From CAVUCH01 sp963697705 (GTDB lineage Bacteria > Acidobacteriota > Vicinamibacteria > Vicinamibacterales > JAENWD01): 64,000 nucleotides of DNA. Numbering within the stretch: position 1 is the first letter of the stretch; each line of letters starts with the position of its first letter. The notes below the pieces were generated by a model, which made no database searches, was not told the origin of the DNA, and was given only the letters and a program-made list of their open reading frames with translations. The position numbers and the translations under genes were made by a program. This document shows positions 1-7,993 of the stretch, piece by piece. Location of the stretch: the NCBI GenBank assembly GCA_963697705.1, contig CAVOPA010000017.1:2104621-2168620 (forward strand), read 5' to 3'.

Positions 1-94
1 CCGAACCGCTGGCGTATGCGGCGGGACGCCCATTTCGCAAGCGTCCAGACGTTACGCGCCAGCGTGGGCAACTGGTTTGGATAGGTCTAGCCGG

Positions 95-280
95 ATGGAC
101 GAACCGCAGTGCTATTCGTGCCCGGAATGCGGCTCACCTGGTGTCGTGCCGACGATGAGAACGCGGGAGTCGTCGTACTATCGCTGCCCGTCGTGCGGGC
201 ACATCTGGCATGAGGAGAGAACAGACCTGCCTGAGTATCCGCTGAAGCGACGAGCGACCGATACGCTGTCGCATCGATGA
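95..280 (+). CDS. Small two-CxxC zinc-ribbon protein
   Basis: This 61-residue ORF has two CxxC knuckles, CPECG near residue 9 and CPSCGHIW near residue 30, which is the layout of a minimal zinc ribbon. Most of the protein is the metal-binding unit, followed by a short basic tail. The ATG at 95 is preferred. An in-frame TTG at 77 would add six residues, with no clear ribosome-binding site for either start. Small ribbons of this type are usually uncharacterised and may bind nucleic acid or protein partners; no specific function can be assigned. Two more zinc-ribbon reading frames lie within 1.4 kb on the opposite strand. Confidence 0.55.
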   Translation: MDEPQCYSCPECGSPGVVPTMRTRESSYYRCPSCGHIWHEERTDLPEYPLKRRATDTLSHR

Positions 281-299
281 GCGAAGCGCTCTGGCATCT

Positions 300-330
300 G
301 GGTAGTGGGTCAATACCGGGTAGTGGGTCA
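300..330. repeat. Two direct copies of GGGTAGTGGGTCA
   Basis: The 13-base word GGGTAGTGGGTCA occurs at 300-312 and again at 318-330, an 18-base period. It lies just after the zinc-ribbon gene. It could be a paired binding site or a tandem slip product; nothing else supports a function. Confidence 0.45.
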
Positions 331-434
331 GTTTCGTTCGAGTAGCGGCGAAGACGCAGCGAGTTGGCATCGCCCTTCTGTTGCCCCGCCTCGCACCACA
401 CGGCCGCAAATCGGCGAGATCAGTTCAGTGGCGG

Positions 435-623
435 TCACGGCCGCATACGGAGACGGCGAGCCGCGCTAATGATCGCCTGTGCGCGGGCGATCGCCTCGCG
501 CGCTCGTTTCAGCACTTCGCGGGATCGCAGCAGCCGTTGGTGGTTTTCAAGCCACGCGAGCTGCGCAGTGCGGACGGCGCGATCCGTCAGCAACCGTAGC
601 CGATCAAGCCGCTCGTCGATCAT
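435..623 (-). CDS. Possible 62-residue helical protein
   Basis: A short reading frame rich in Leu, Arg, Ala and Glu that would form one long amphipathic helix or coiled coil. No family is recognised and no Shine-Dalgarno sequence precedes the ATG at 623. It lies directly downstream of the zinc-ribbon/OB-fold gene on the same strand, so it could be a small downstream gene or simply the decayed tail of that gene after another frameshift. Weakly supported. Confidence 0.25.
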   Translation of the reverse strand: MIDERLDRLRLLTDRAVRTAQLAWLENHQRLLRSREVLKRAREAIARAQAIISAARRLRMRP

Positions 624-1374
624 GCACGTGCATTTCTTTGATGCGAGCTGCGCGTCTCGAACGACGGGCGAGCACTCGCGCTACGTCGAATCCAGAGCTT
701 CACGGCCAGCCGATGATCACGGCCAGCGTGAAGACGAGCAGGCAGCCCGAACAGCCCTCCATTCTCGACGACTCCCTCGATCTCGAACATCTTGCCCTTG
801 AACTGTTGATCGGCGGCAATCTCGTTCCGTTCGTATGCGGCGACAAGGACGCTCGCCTGCAACTTCTCGGGCTCTAGTTCGCGAACCAGCGTGGCGGGCT
901 CGACGGCGCTCTCACGCGCTGCGGCTGGCGACGTCGTGTCTCGCGCGCCTGGTGACGTGAGTAGGCCGATCACGATCATCAGCACGAACAGGGCGCCGAA
1001 CACGAGCACCACGCCGACGCGATTTTGCCCGCTCTCGACGGCGGCGCCTTCATCGGTTGCACGATTGGTGCTGCGGCCGGCATGGTGAGCGCGGCTGCTG
1101 CCGTGCCCTGCTGCATTTCTCGCCCGCAGTAGCGACAGACAAGCGCGTCGGCCTTCACCAGCTCCGCGCAGTCCGGGCATTTCTTCATCCCGGCCGCGAG
1201 CTGCCGCTGTTCGAGCGCCTTCGCGTTCGACTTCATCAGCATGGCGGCAGGCAGCGCCACGATGAACAGAAACGCGCCCACGAACCACCATTTCCAGAAC
1301 GATTCGCCCTTGCGATGGGCGATGTAGGCAGGCAGCAGGCCGATCAGCGCGCCGATTGTGACGATCCCCAGCAT
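620..1374 (-). CDS. Membrane zinc-ribbon protein with OB-like tail, frameshifted
   Basis: From ATG 1374, preceded by AAGGGGAG, the protein begins with a hydrophobic helix, a basic loop and a second membrane helix (about residues 1-50). A zinc ribbon with CPDC and CRYC pairs follows near residues 70-95. The frame then breaks near 1035. The next frame supplies a third membrane segment and a stretch ending FKGKMFEIEGVV, which resembles the start of the tRNA_anti-like OB fold found in small membrane-anchored bacterial proteins. The last ~40 residues do not look like that fold, so a second shift near 740 is possible. Either an indel error or a recently broken gene. Function unknown; a sensor or scaffold at the inner membrane is only a guess. 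Confidence 0.5.
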
Positions 1375-1445
1375 AATTCGTCTTCTCCCCTTGTTGGATC
1401 GGTCAGCAAGCGCGCGCGAACAGCACGAACAAGACGATTCGACTG

Positions 1446-1613
1446 TCACGAGTCAGCGTTAGCGCGCAGCCTATCGCCTGTAGCTTCTCCCCCGCGGCTT
1501 TTCACCTTGTGGCCCGGCCTGATGTCCTTGCGGCAGTGCGGACACACAACGGCTTCGGGCTTCACATCTTCGGCGCGGTAGGGGCAGGTGCGTGTGACTG
1601 GTGCGATCGGCAT
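1446..1613 (-). CDS. Small zinc-ribbon-like protein missing one cysteine
   Basis: The 55-residue frame from ATG 1613 contains TCPYRAEDVKPEAVVCPHC, which closely resembles the common CPYC...CPHC ribbon except that the second cysteine is Arg (CGC instead of TGC). The remaining three cysteines could not form a normal four-Cys site alone. The TGA at 1446-1448 overlaps a GTG that opens the long form of the next gene, which would allow translational coupling, although the better start of that gene is ATG 1374. Either a single-base change (or error) in a real ribbon gene, or a decaying copy of its neighbour. Confidence 0.35.
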   Translation of the reverse strand: MPIAPVTRTCPYRAEDVKPEAVVCPHCRKDIRPGHKVKSRGGEATGDRLRANADS

Positions 1614-1944
1614 CGCGCCGCGAGTCTACCTCAACCGTTTCGAAGAGTCGAGGGCTGCGGCCAGCACGCGCGGGCGGATTACGGTGTGTGGATCTGCTCA
1701 CTGACGCGTACCGGCTGGGTGGTGACAGCCAGGGCCGGTTCGGGCCTTGGCAGGCCCGTGCTGAAGGGCCAACCGCAGAACAGCAGGATCACCATTCGCC
1801 GAAAGTCGGGTAGATTCAGCCGTTAAGTTCTCGGTCGGCCATGGCAGGCCAGCCTCCTGGGTCCCGCCGCCGTTCCGATTGGAACGCGCGGGCAGGGACG
1901 CTTGGTTTGGTCCTCACTAGGAGATGCCATTCGAGGAGAAGAAC

Positions 1945-2454
1945 ATGAAGAAGATGGCAGCGAAGGTTGTCGGGCCCCGGGACGGCAAGGCTGGGTTCCT
2001 GGGGAGTATCGGAGTTCGATTCATGATTGACGGCGAGGAGACGCGGGGTGAATTCTCGCTGGTCGAGCACCCGATGTCGCCGCGCGCGCTGGCGGCCCCG
2101 TTGCATCGACACACGCGCGAGGACGAGTACAGCTACGTCCTCGAGGGGCGTGTCGGCGCGTTGCTGGGTGATGATGTGGTGATCGCCAGCCAGGGTGATT
2201 TGATCTTCAAGCCTCGCGATCAGTGGCACACCTTCTGGAATGCCGGCGATGAGCCAGCGCGGATCCTGGAGATCATCTCTCCGGCTGGCTTCGAGCGGTT
2301 CTTCGGCGAACTTGTCGACCTCGGGGGTGTCACCCACGCGGAGCCGCAGGTCTTGGCCGACCTGTGTGCCCGCTACGGTCTCGAGATGGACCCCACGAGC
2401 GTGCCGAGCCTTGTCGAGCGCTTCCGTCTGCGCTTTCCAGGCGAACCAGTCTAG
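1945..2454 (+). CDS. Cupin-domain protein
   Basis: A single cupin of 169 residues. The first cupin motif is visible as PLHRHTREDEYSYVLEG near residue 52, giving two metal-binding histidines and a glutamate; the second is QWHTFWNAGDEPARILEI near residue 95. The last ~60 residues form a helical extension ending in an Arg/Phe-rich segment. ATG 1945 is chosen because AGGAG lies six bases upstream; an ATG at 1924 has its purine tract too close. Such stand-alone cupins are usually small metal-dependent enzymes or sugar/metabolite-binding proteins in the cytoplasm, and the substrate cannot be read from the sequence. It stands alone between repeats and pseudogenes. Confidence 0.8.
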   Translation: MKKMAAKVVGPRDGKAGFLGSIGVRFMIDGEETRGEFSLVEHPMSPRALAAPLHRHTREDEYSYVLEGRVGALLGDDVVIASQGDLIFKPRDQWHTFWNAGDEPARILEIISPAGFERFFGELVDLGGVTHAEPQVLADLCARYGLEMDPTSVPSLVERFRLRFPGEPV

Positions 2455-2619
2455 AGGAACACGCCGCTGTCCCATTGGCTGGGATTCCGCGCATGCGGAC
2501 CGTTGACATCCCACTAAGCACGCTGGCCTCGCCCGACGCGGCCCGGCTCCATCGCAGCGTTCGAACTCCGACCGGCGGTGTCAGGCCACGTCACGAGGGT
2601 AGAGTCCTCAACCAGTCGA

Positions 2620-3112
2620 CAGGAGCCTTTCGCCAAAACGCTTTTCTACAAGATTCGGACACATCCCACACGGGCAGGTTGCTCAGTACTGAACAGCCGA
2701 GGAGTTTACCAAGAAGCACTCAGTCACGCGCGAGAGGCCGTGCCGTTAAGTGCGTCTGGGGCTTGGTTCAAGAATCAGGCCGAAGCCTTCATTGGGTTGC
2801 GATGGTTCCAGGAGCATCAATGCAGCGACGCAGGCAATTCGGCTGGCCGATGGCAAGTACGCGACGATGCACTTTAACTTGGGCAGCGCCTAATTCGAGA
2901 CCGAGAACTGGCAATTCGCTCGTCAGTCATTTGAGAGGGCCGCCAAACTGTCGCCCAAAAATGCTGAGGCCGCCTACAACGTCGCGCTCTGCTTAACTCG
3001 TCTCGGGCTCCGTAGCGACGCTGCGAGTTGGTTCGAAGAGGTCCTTCGTCGGAACCCGACCTGCCCCGAACGTCAGGACATTCTGAGACGTATCCAGTTG
3101 CTCAGGCGCTAG
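2620..3112 (+). pseudogene. Degraded tetratricopeptide-repeat protein
   Basis: Three segments in different frames read as one TPR protein. The first ends with a YQEALSHAREAV-like helix pair. After a frame change near 2825, a segment reads LADGKYATMHFNLGSA and then hits TAA, where TPR sequence would carry Tyr. The frame then continues FETENWQFARQSFERAAKL and AEAAYNVALCLTRLG to a natural stop at 3112. A nonsense codon plus at least one frameshift and no clear start argue for a real pseudogene rather than one sequencing error. Base composition is less GC-rich than in neighbours. The original protein was probably a TPR-containing fragment or the C-terminal end of a larger protein. Confidence 0.6.
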
Positions 3113-3568
3113 AGACGCCAATCGTATAACATTCGCGCCTCCAATCCGACGAGCAGGCGCACACGTTCGCCGACTTCGGTACGAATGCCGCTCCTATTGG
3201 AACGCCTGCACGACGGTGACCTCACCATGCTGAACGGAGACCCCACACCCGGATTGCGTATAGGGGCCACGGATATTCTCGTAGTGGCCTCCGCCCGGCC
3301 CTTCGGCCCGCATCCCCGCCAGCCCCTGACGGGACCGGATTCTTGTTGGGTCCGGTCCCCGAGCCTTGCTCCTGTCTTGCGCTGAGCATTCAGCGGCGGT
3401 TCGCCTTCGCTCTGGTTCGGTACTGTTAGAGTCGCAGCTCTCCGAGAGTGCTCTCGCATCGCGCACCGCGGTCAGCACCGCCGCGCGGCGAGTCTCAGGC
3501 GAACTGCCACCCCGGCTGCGCGACATGCTGGTGACCGTCGCGCCGTGCCTGGGCCCGCCCACGTCGAA
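3113..3568. other. Intergenic stretch with one strong hairpin
   Basis: No credible gene was found on either strand; the short frames here lack family features. A nine-base-pair stem, GGGACCGGA at 3331-3339 pairing with TCCGGTCCC at 3351-3359 around an 11-base loop, is the only clear structure. It has no following T tract, so termination is uncertain. Confidence 0.4.
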
Positions 3569-3979
3569 TCAGAGGTGCGTGCCTGACGCGCGCTGGCGGC
3601 GCAGTGCGACCAACCCAGGAAGCACGTAGATCAGCAGCCAGCCGCGCCACGCGAGTCCCGTCACCACCACATCCCACCTGATGCGCGGGCGTCCGAGCAG
3701 GAAGATCGCCAGGAGCAGCAGCACGCCCATGGCCGCCTGGCGACTGATGCCGTAGGCCGCTGCCCGATGTCGATCGTCCACAAATGCCCGGGTCCTCCAG
3801 TCCACGACGAGGGCAGCAGTGGCAAGCAGCGCGGCGACAACGACGTCAGCCAAGCCAAGGACGCGCGATGGGTCCGCAAGGTCGAGCACGCCCGCGACGA
3901 GCGGAAACAGAGCAGACACCGCGAAGAGCGCCACGCATACAAGGCCCAGCCGTCGATCGCGACTCACTGCATCGCCCAT
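3569..3979 (-). CDS. Small four-helix membrane protein
   Basis: A 136-residue protein starting at ATG 3979 (MGDAVSRDRR). Four hydrophobic segments are visible at about residues 10-30, 42-60, 85-100 and 108-125, separated by short charged loops, so it is predicted to sit in the cytoplasmic membrane. A longer start six codons upstream is possible. No family, catalytic or transport motif is recognised. It is isolated: a REP-like pair lies upstream and an empty intergenic stretch downstream. Confidence 0.6.
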   Translation of the reverse strand: MGDAVSRDRRLGLVCVALFAVSALFPLVAGVLDLADPSRVLGLADVVVAALLATAALVVDWRTRAFVDDRHRAAAYGISRQAAMGVLLLLAIFLLGRPRIRWDVVVTGLAWRGWLLIYVLPGLVALRRQRASGTHL

Positions 3980-4036
3980 CACAGCACTCCCTTGCAACTC
4001 ATCCGGCGCTCACCTGTGTCGTCACCCATCAGTCAC

Positions 4037-4098
4037 GTGGGGCAGGGCTTCAGACCCTGCAAATCGCGCTCGCAAGCAGGCCTGAAGGCCTGCCCCAC
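4037..4098. repeat. Inverted pair of GTGG-type REP palindromes
   Basis: Left unit 4037-4060: GTGG, one base, then GCAGGGC and ACCCTGC arms around TTCAG. Right unit 4076-4098, inverted: GCAGGCC, TGAA loop, GGCCTGC, ending CCAC. The two face each other across ~15 bases. This is the same GTRG-plus-hairpin plan as the REPs near the RAYT at 26 kb, but with different stem bases, so it is probably a second REP class. Confidence 0.65.
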
Positions 4099-4279
4099 AT
4101 GACTACACAACTGAATCGCGGTTTAAAGAAGACCATCAGCCGCGTCGCGAATACGGCGTGAACTGAACGGCTGAGCGCGTTCGATCTCGGCATTAAGTCG
4201 AGCCGAATTCGAGTCACTTGCCCTTACGACGCGTGGGCGTATGCTACCGAGCGCACAACGTGCTCACCCCAGGGGCCTC

Positions 4280-4631
4280 ATGTCCGCATCGCTTCTTGTG
4301 AACACATCGGGAACAGCCATCGCTGCTGAACCCGTTCAGCAATTTCGCACGACGCGTCGTGCTGCAGTGATTTGTTCAGACGACGCCGAGTACGAAGCCG
4401 CGCGTCGCCTCTGGAACGCGAGCATCGACAAGCACCCAGGCTTGATCGTCCGCTGCACAGGCGTTCCGAACTGGTGCGTACCTGCTGAATTTTCTCGGCG
4501 AGGCATGAGATGACGTGGTGCGTGCACCCTTCGGCGCCAATTACGCCCGCATCGCAAGAGTGAAAGCACAGTATGACCCGACGAATTTCGTCCGCGTGAA
4601 TCAGAACATCACACCCGCCGCGAGTGCGTAA
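4280..4631 (+). pseudogene. FAD-linked (BBE-type) oxidase remnant with internal deletion
   Basis: The first ~60 residues contain DDAEYEAARRLWNASIDKHP and IVRCTGV, matching the start of the FAD-binding region in berberine-bridge-type flavoenzymes. Only ~40 bases later, in another frame, comes FGANYARIARVKAQYDPTNF followed by VRVNQNI and a stop at 4631, which is the conserved C-terminal BBE motif. A complete enzyme is about 450-500 residues, so roughly 1 kb encoding the rest of the FAD domain and the substrate domain is missing. This is a true deletion pseudogene, not a sequencing indel. Confidence 0.7.
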
Positions 4632-4756
4632 CAGAGGAACGTGTCCAAGTCGCCTCAGCGTCACGCTGCCGAGAGACGACTTCGCCGCACAACCAGCCGA
4701 ACTTGGCGTACTCGCCACATGCTGAGAGCAGAATCGTAATCACCGGGGAGCGAATA

Positions 4757-5515
4757 ATGGATTTGGGCCTGCGAGGAAAGTCAGCAGTCATCACCGGGGC
4801 GAGTCGCGGCATCGGCCGCGCGATTGCGCTTCGCCTGGCGAATGAGGGAGCGGGTGTCGCGATCTGCGCCCGCGGTGAGCCGGCGTTGCGCGAGGCCGAA
4901 GCCGAGTTGCGTAGTCGATCGGTGCCCGTATACGCCGGGGTCTGCGACGTGGGGAACGCCGAGGCGCTCGACGGCTTTCTCCAGGCCGCGCGTGCCACGC
5001 TCGGAGGCGTCGACATCCTGGTGAACAACCCGAGCGGCTTGGCTTTCAGCGACGACCAGGGCGCCTGGGAGTCGACGCTGAAGGTGGACCTCATGGCGGC
5101 GGTGCGGGCTGCCGCGACCGTGGCGCCGTGGATGGGCAGCACCGGCGGCGGCGCGATCATCCACATCTCCTCCATCGCCGGACTGGAGGCCGCTGGTTTC
5201 CCCGCGTCCTACGGCGCCGCGAAGGCGGCCCTCGTCAGTCATGCGAAGTCGCTCGCTGTCGCCCTTGCGCCGCAGAAGATCCGTGTCAATACGGTCGCAC
5301 CCGGCTCAATCGAGTTTGCCGGCGGCCTCTGGGAAGGAGCGAAGCACAACAACCCGGAACTGTACGGTGCCGTGCTCAAGACGATCCCTTCGGGACGAAT
5401 GGGTACCCCGGAGGAAGTCGCGGACGTCGTGGCCTTCCTCGCCTCCGAGCGTGCGAGCTGGGTGACGGGCGCTTGCATCGTCGTAGATGGCGGACAGCAC
5501 AAGGCCAATCTGTAA
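4757..5515 (+). CDS. SDR-family oxidoreductase
   Basis: A 252-residue classical short-chain dehydrogenase. The NAD(P)-binding GASRGIG motif is near residue 14, the NNAG position reads NNPSG near 89, catalytic Ser lies in IHISSIAG near 140, and YGAAK gives the Tyr and Lys near 155. The C-terminus carries the usual ASWVTGACIVVDGG. Start ATG 4757 follows GGGGAG. Members of this branch act as 3-oxoacyl-ACP reductase-like or sugar/alcohol dehydrogenases in the cytoplasm; the substrate is not evident. It is monocistronic, between the FAD-oxidase remnant and a PEP-CTERM gene. Confidence 0.85.
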   Translation: MDLGLRGKSAVITGASRGIGRAIALRLANEGAGVAICARGEPALREAEAELRSRSVPVYAGVCDVGNAEALDGFLQAARATLGGVDILVNNPSGLAFSDDQGAWESTLKVDLMAAVRAAATVAPWMGSTGGGAIIHISSIAGLEAAGFPASYGAAKAALVSHAKSLAVALAPQKIRVNTVAPGSIEFAGGLWEGAKHNNPELYGAVLKTIPSGRMGTPEEVADVVAFLASERASWVTGACIVVDGGQHKANL

Positions 5516-5748
5516 GCCAACCTGCGTATCGATGCGCCGATTGTTCGCGGCGGCAGAAGACAGCATTCGATGGGTAAGACACCTGCCGTCGGAGACGGCA
5601 ATTCCGACTCACCGCCTCAGCACCGGCCCTGGAGGCCCAAAGTCCAGACTGGCGAGCAGGTCTCAGAGGCTGTGCTGGTGCGTCCCGGGCGCGTTTGTTG
5701 CTGGAGACGGGTCGAAAAGCAACCGCACAACTCCCGGGGGCTCACACG

Positions 5749-6463
5749 ATGGCTTCACGTATACGAATTGTGGCGTTCGCGAGCATGATGGTAGCCTTGA
5801 TCGCACTGCCACGGCCAGTGTGGGCAGACCCGATCATCGTTACCGGCGGCTCCGTCCAGGTCGCGATCCAAGGCATCAGCGGCGCGACGGATCATGTTCA
5901 TCGGCGACGATTTCATGCTGCGCACCAGTACCGAGGATTTCCGGGTGAGCTTCGCGACACCCGGGTTAATCCCTGCGGGGACGTCGATCGATCTCGGCGG
6001 CGTGTGGCGTCCGGGAGATGTCCGCGGCGCCGAAGCCATCGTGAACGGAGTCCACTACTCCGACCTCTACGTAGGCTTCGGCACGAGTGGAGGCACGTTC
6101 ACGACGCCATCTCTGGTCCTGACCGGTGAAGGCACGCAGATTGTGACGGAGCCGTTCTCCTTCACGGGTTTTGTGTCAGCGTTCGACAACCCGCAGGCTT
6201 CTCCCGGCTACGACCAGCCCGTCTTCAGCGCGACCCTTGTCGGTCAAGGCACCGCGCGGGCCGCGTTCGCCTGGATACCACCCGAAGATGCCTTACCCGG
6301 CGGGTACATGCCGGTCGGGCTGCCTGATTCCGACTGGGACGTCGAATACGTGTTCGGCCCGGCGGTCGTGACGCCAGAGCCGGCGAGCGTGGTTCTGCTC
6401 GGGACGGGTGTCCTCGCGATCCTGTTTGCGCGAGGAAGAACCCAACGGCCCAAGCACCGGTAA
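5749..6463 (+). CDS. PEP-CTERM sorted secreted protein, one frameshift
   Basis: A signal peptide (MASRIRIVAFASMMVALIAL... then PVWADP) starts at ATG 5749. The frame breaks near 5890, where one extra base separates GISGATD from FIGDDFMLRTSTEDF. After the shift the protein runs to 6463 and ends with TPEPASVVLLGTGVLAILF and a basic tail, a standard PEP-CTERM sorting signal (PEP box, hydrophobic helix, Arg cluster). The middle is beta-rich, Gly/Thr-rich sequence with no enzyme motif. Proteins of this kind are exported, cut by an exosortase and usually join extracellular polymer. A second PEP-CTERM gene lies 0.7 kb downstream. The shift is probably an assembly indel. Confidence 0.75.
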
Positions 6464-6607
6464 CACGTTGCCGATGTTGTCCATCGCCCTGAGTCGGCGG
6501 CTCGCTACGGCGTGATCTCGTGCCTCGGCGTTGAGCGGTGTGGCGACGCCTCGGGCCAGGTCGGAGTTGCCGCCCGCGGCGTCGCCGTCTCATGCGAACG
6601 CCCCCGT

Positions 6608-7018
6608 CTATGGGCAGGTGGCTGCAACGTGCTTGAGAGCGCTGACCTTCAGATGGCGCTCCGTGCTTTCCTTGGCCGCGGCCGCGCCCGTTTTGCCTTC
6701 CGTTTTGGCGGCGGTATCAGCACTGGCGCCAGTTCCCGTAACCGTGACCTTGTGACCGACGTGATCTGAAAGCTTCAGGCTCGCGGGCGCTCCGATGAGC
6801 TCCCAGTCCGGCTTCATGGCTTCGGCCGTCTTGGTCGCCGCTCCGGCCTCATCAGCCACGTGCGTCAGCTTGAACGTGTTCGCGTCTCCACCCTTTTCCA
6901 GACAGCCGGTCAGGGTCATCGTGCCGCCGCTCTTCGCCTTCTGCGGTGCCGCCTCGACAAAGGCGGCCAAACACAGCACGCACACCGCCGCGCTTCCGAC
7001 GTTCAACACTCGGTGCAT
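6608..7018 (-). CDS. Secreted small protein with TGCL motif
   Basis: A 136-residue protein starting at ATG 7018 after a strong AGGAGG. Residues 1-22 form a signal peptide ending AAFVEAAP. The mature part has MTLTGCLEKGG, then KPDWELIGAPASL and HVGHKVTVTGTG, the pattern of small exported OB-like beta-barrel proteins that I associate with acidobacterial genomes. Ala/Lys-rich low-complexity sequence follows, and the last residues include HLKVSALKHVAATC. Function unknown; a periplasmic binding or structural role is plausible. It is transcribed away from the PEP-CTERM gene at 7177. Confidence 0.65.
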   Translation of the reverse strand: MHRVLNVGSAAVCVLCLAAFVEAAPQKAKSGGTMTLTGCLEKGGDANTFKLTHVADEAGAATKTAEAMKPDWELIGAPASLKLSDHVGHKVTVTGTGASADTAAKTEGKTGAAAAKESTERHLKVSALKHVAATCP

Positions 7019-7176
7019 GTCGTACCTCCTGCCGAGCGATTCATGCACACGCCGAACCAAGGATGACGAGGCAGGGTGCCCGCCGGGTTGCGAATGCTGC
7101 GGGCGTGACAGCCGGGCTCATCGCTTGCTTATGCCGCGGAGAGCCAGCCCAGCCTGGCGTTGCTCGGAGGTAAAAG

Positions 7177-7866
7177 ATGAACCAGATTCTGTTAAGGGTA
7201 TGCCGTGTTCTTACCTTGACCGTCGCGGTGATGCTCACATCCGTCCGAGCAGCAGATGCCGATCCCTTGGTTTTGAGTTCGGCAAATTTCTTTCTCCAGA
7301 ACAACTGCTGCAACGCGACGGGGTGGAGAGCGTCGTTGTCCTTTATGACTGGGGCGCGTGGCGATAGTGAATTCTTCCTGGGAAGCTCGATTCTCGATCC
7401 GGTTCTGCAGTTCTCCCCGACACCAGCGGACGAATACCAGTTCGGGGAGTCGGTTGACCTCAGCCGGCGCTTTTTTACGGTTGGAGCACAGCCGGGGACA
7501 CGGGGTGGACCGAACGACATCGAACATGTGTTCTTCACGGCGGACTTCACGATCGACGCGCCGCCCATCGCTGCCGGCGTCACAATGTTCGTGCCCTATA
7601 CCTGGTCGGGATCATTGACGATCGCAAGCGATGCGACGCTCAACGACGTCCTGTTCAAGGGTGTTCTCGGTGGCACGGGTCAGGCATCGATGTTGTTTCT
7701 GAACGCGCCTGTACCCGGACAGCCTCTGGCAGTAACACAGATCGTCTACGGAGGCGATCGCACCGCGCCGGTGCCAGAGCCAGCCACCGCCGCGCTGCTT
7801 GGCGCGGGCCTGCTCTGCGCCGCTGGCGTACGGAGCTGGCGTCACGCGAGGCGCAAGTTGCCCTAG
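7177..7866 (+). CDS. PEP-CTERM sorted secreted protein
   Basis: An intact 229-residue exported protein. GGAGG lies eight bases before ATG 7177. A signal peptide covers about residues 1-29 (RVLTLTVAVMLTSVRAADA). The body is a beta-rich domain with few charged catalytic residues. The C-terminus reads VPEPATAALLGAGLLCAAG followed by VRSWRHARRK, a textbook PEP box, transmembrane helix and Arg cluster. It should be cleaved and anchored by an exosortase. No exosortase lies in this window, so the sorting enzyme must be elsewhere. A hairpin just after the stop may end transcription. Confidence 0.85.
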   Translation: MNQILLRVCRVLTLTVAVMLTSVRAADADPLVLSSANFFLQNNCCNATGWRASLSFMTGARGDSEFFLGSSILDPVLQFSPTPADEYQFGESVDLSRRFFTVGAQPGTRGGPNDIEHVFFTADFTIDAPPIAAGVTMFVPYTWSGSLTIASDATLNDVLFKGVLGGTGQASMLFLNAPVPGQPLAVTQIVYGGDRTAPVPEPATAALLGAGLLCAAGVRSWRHARRKLP

Positions 7867-7867
7867 C

Positions 7868-7900
7868 GAGTGCTGAATGATTGAGCAGTTCTCAACACTC
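7868..7900. terminator. Possible bidirectional terminator hairpin
   Basis: GAGTGCTGA at 7868-7876 pairs with TCAACACTC at 7892-7900 with one mismatch. It sits between the convergent PEP-CTERM gene and the Gfo/Idh gene. There is no clean T run on either side, so this is a candidate only. Confidence 0.35.
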
Positions 7901-7993
7901 GGCCAGGTCGTCGCCTAGCGAGAGGCTTCCTCTTCGTCTGAGTTCCGTTCCAGTAGAGCAGATCGATCGCGACGGTTTGGTTTCCAGAACGCA

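Noticed and set aside
1509..1826. 105-codon frame on the plus strand
   Set aside because: It overlaps the zinc-ribbon frame on the other strand, has no recognisable feature and lacks a ribosome-binding site.
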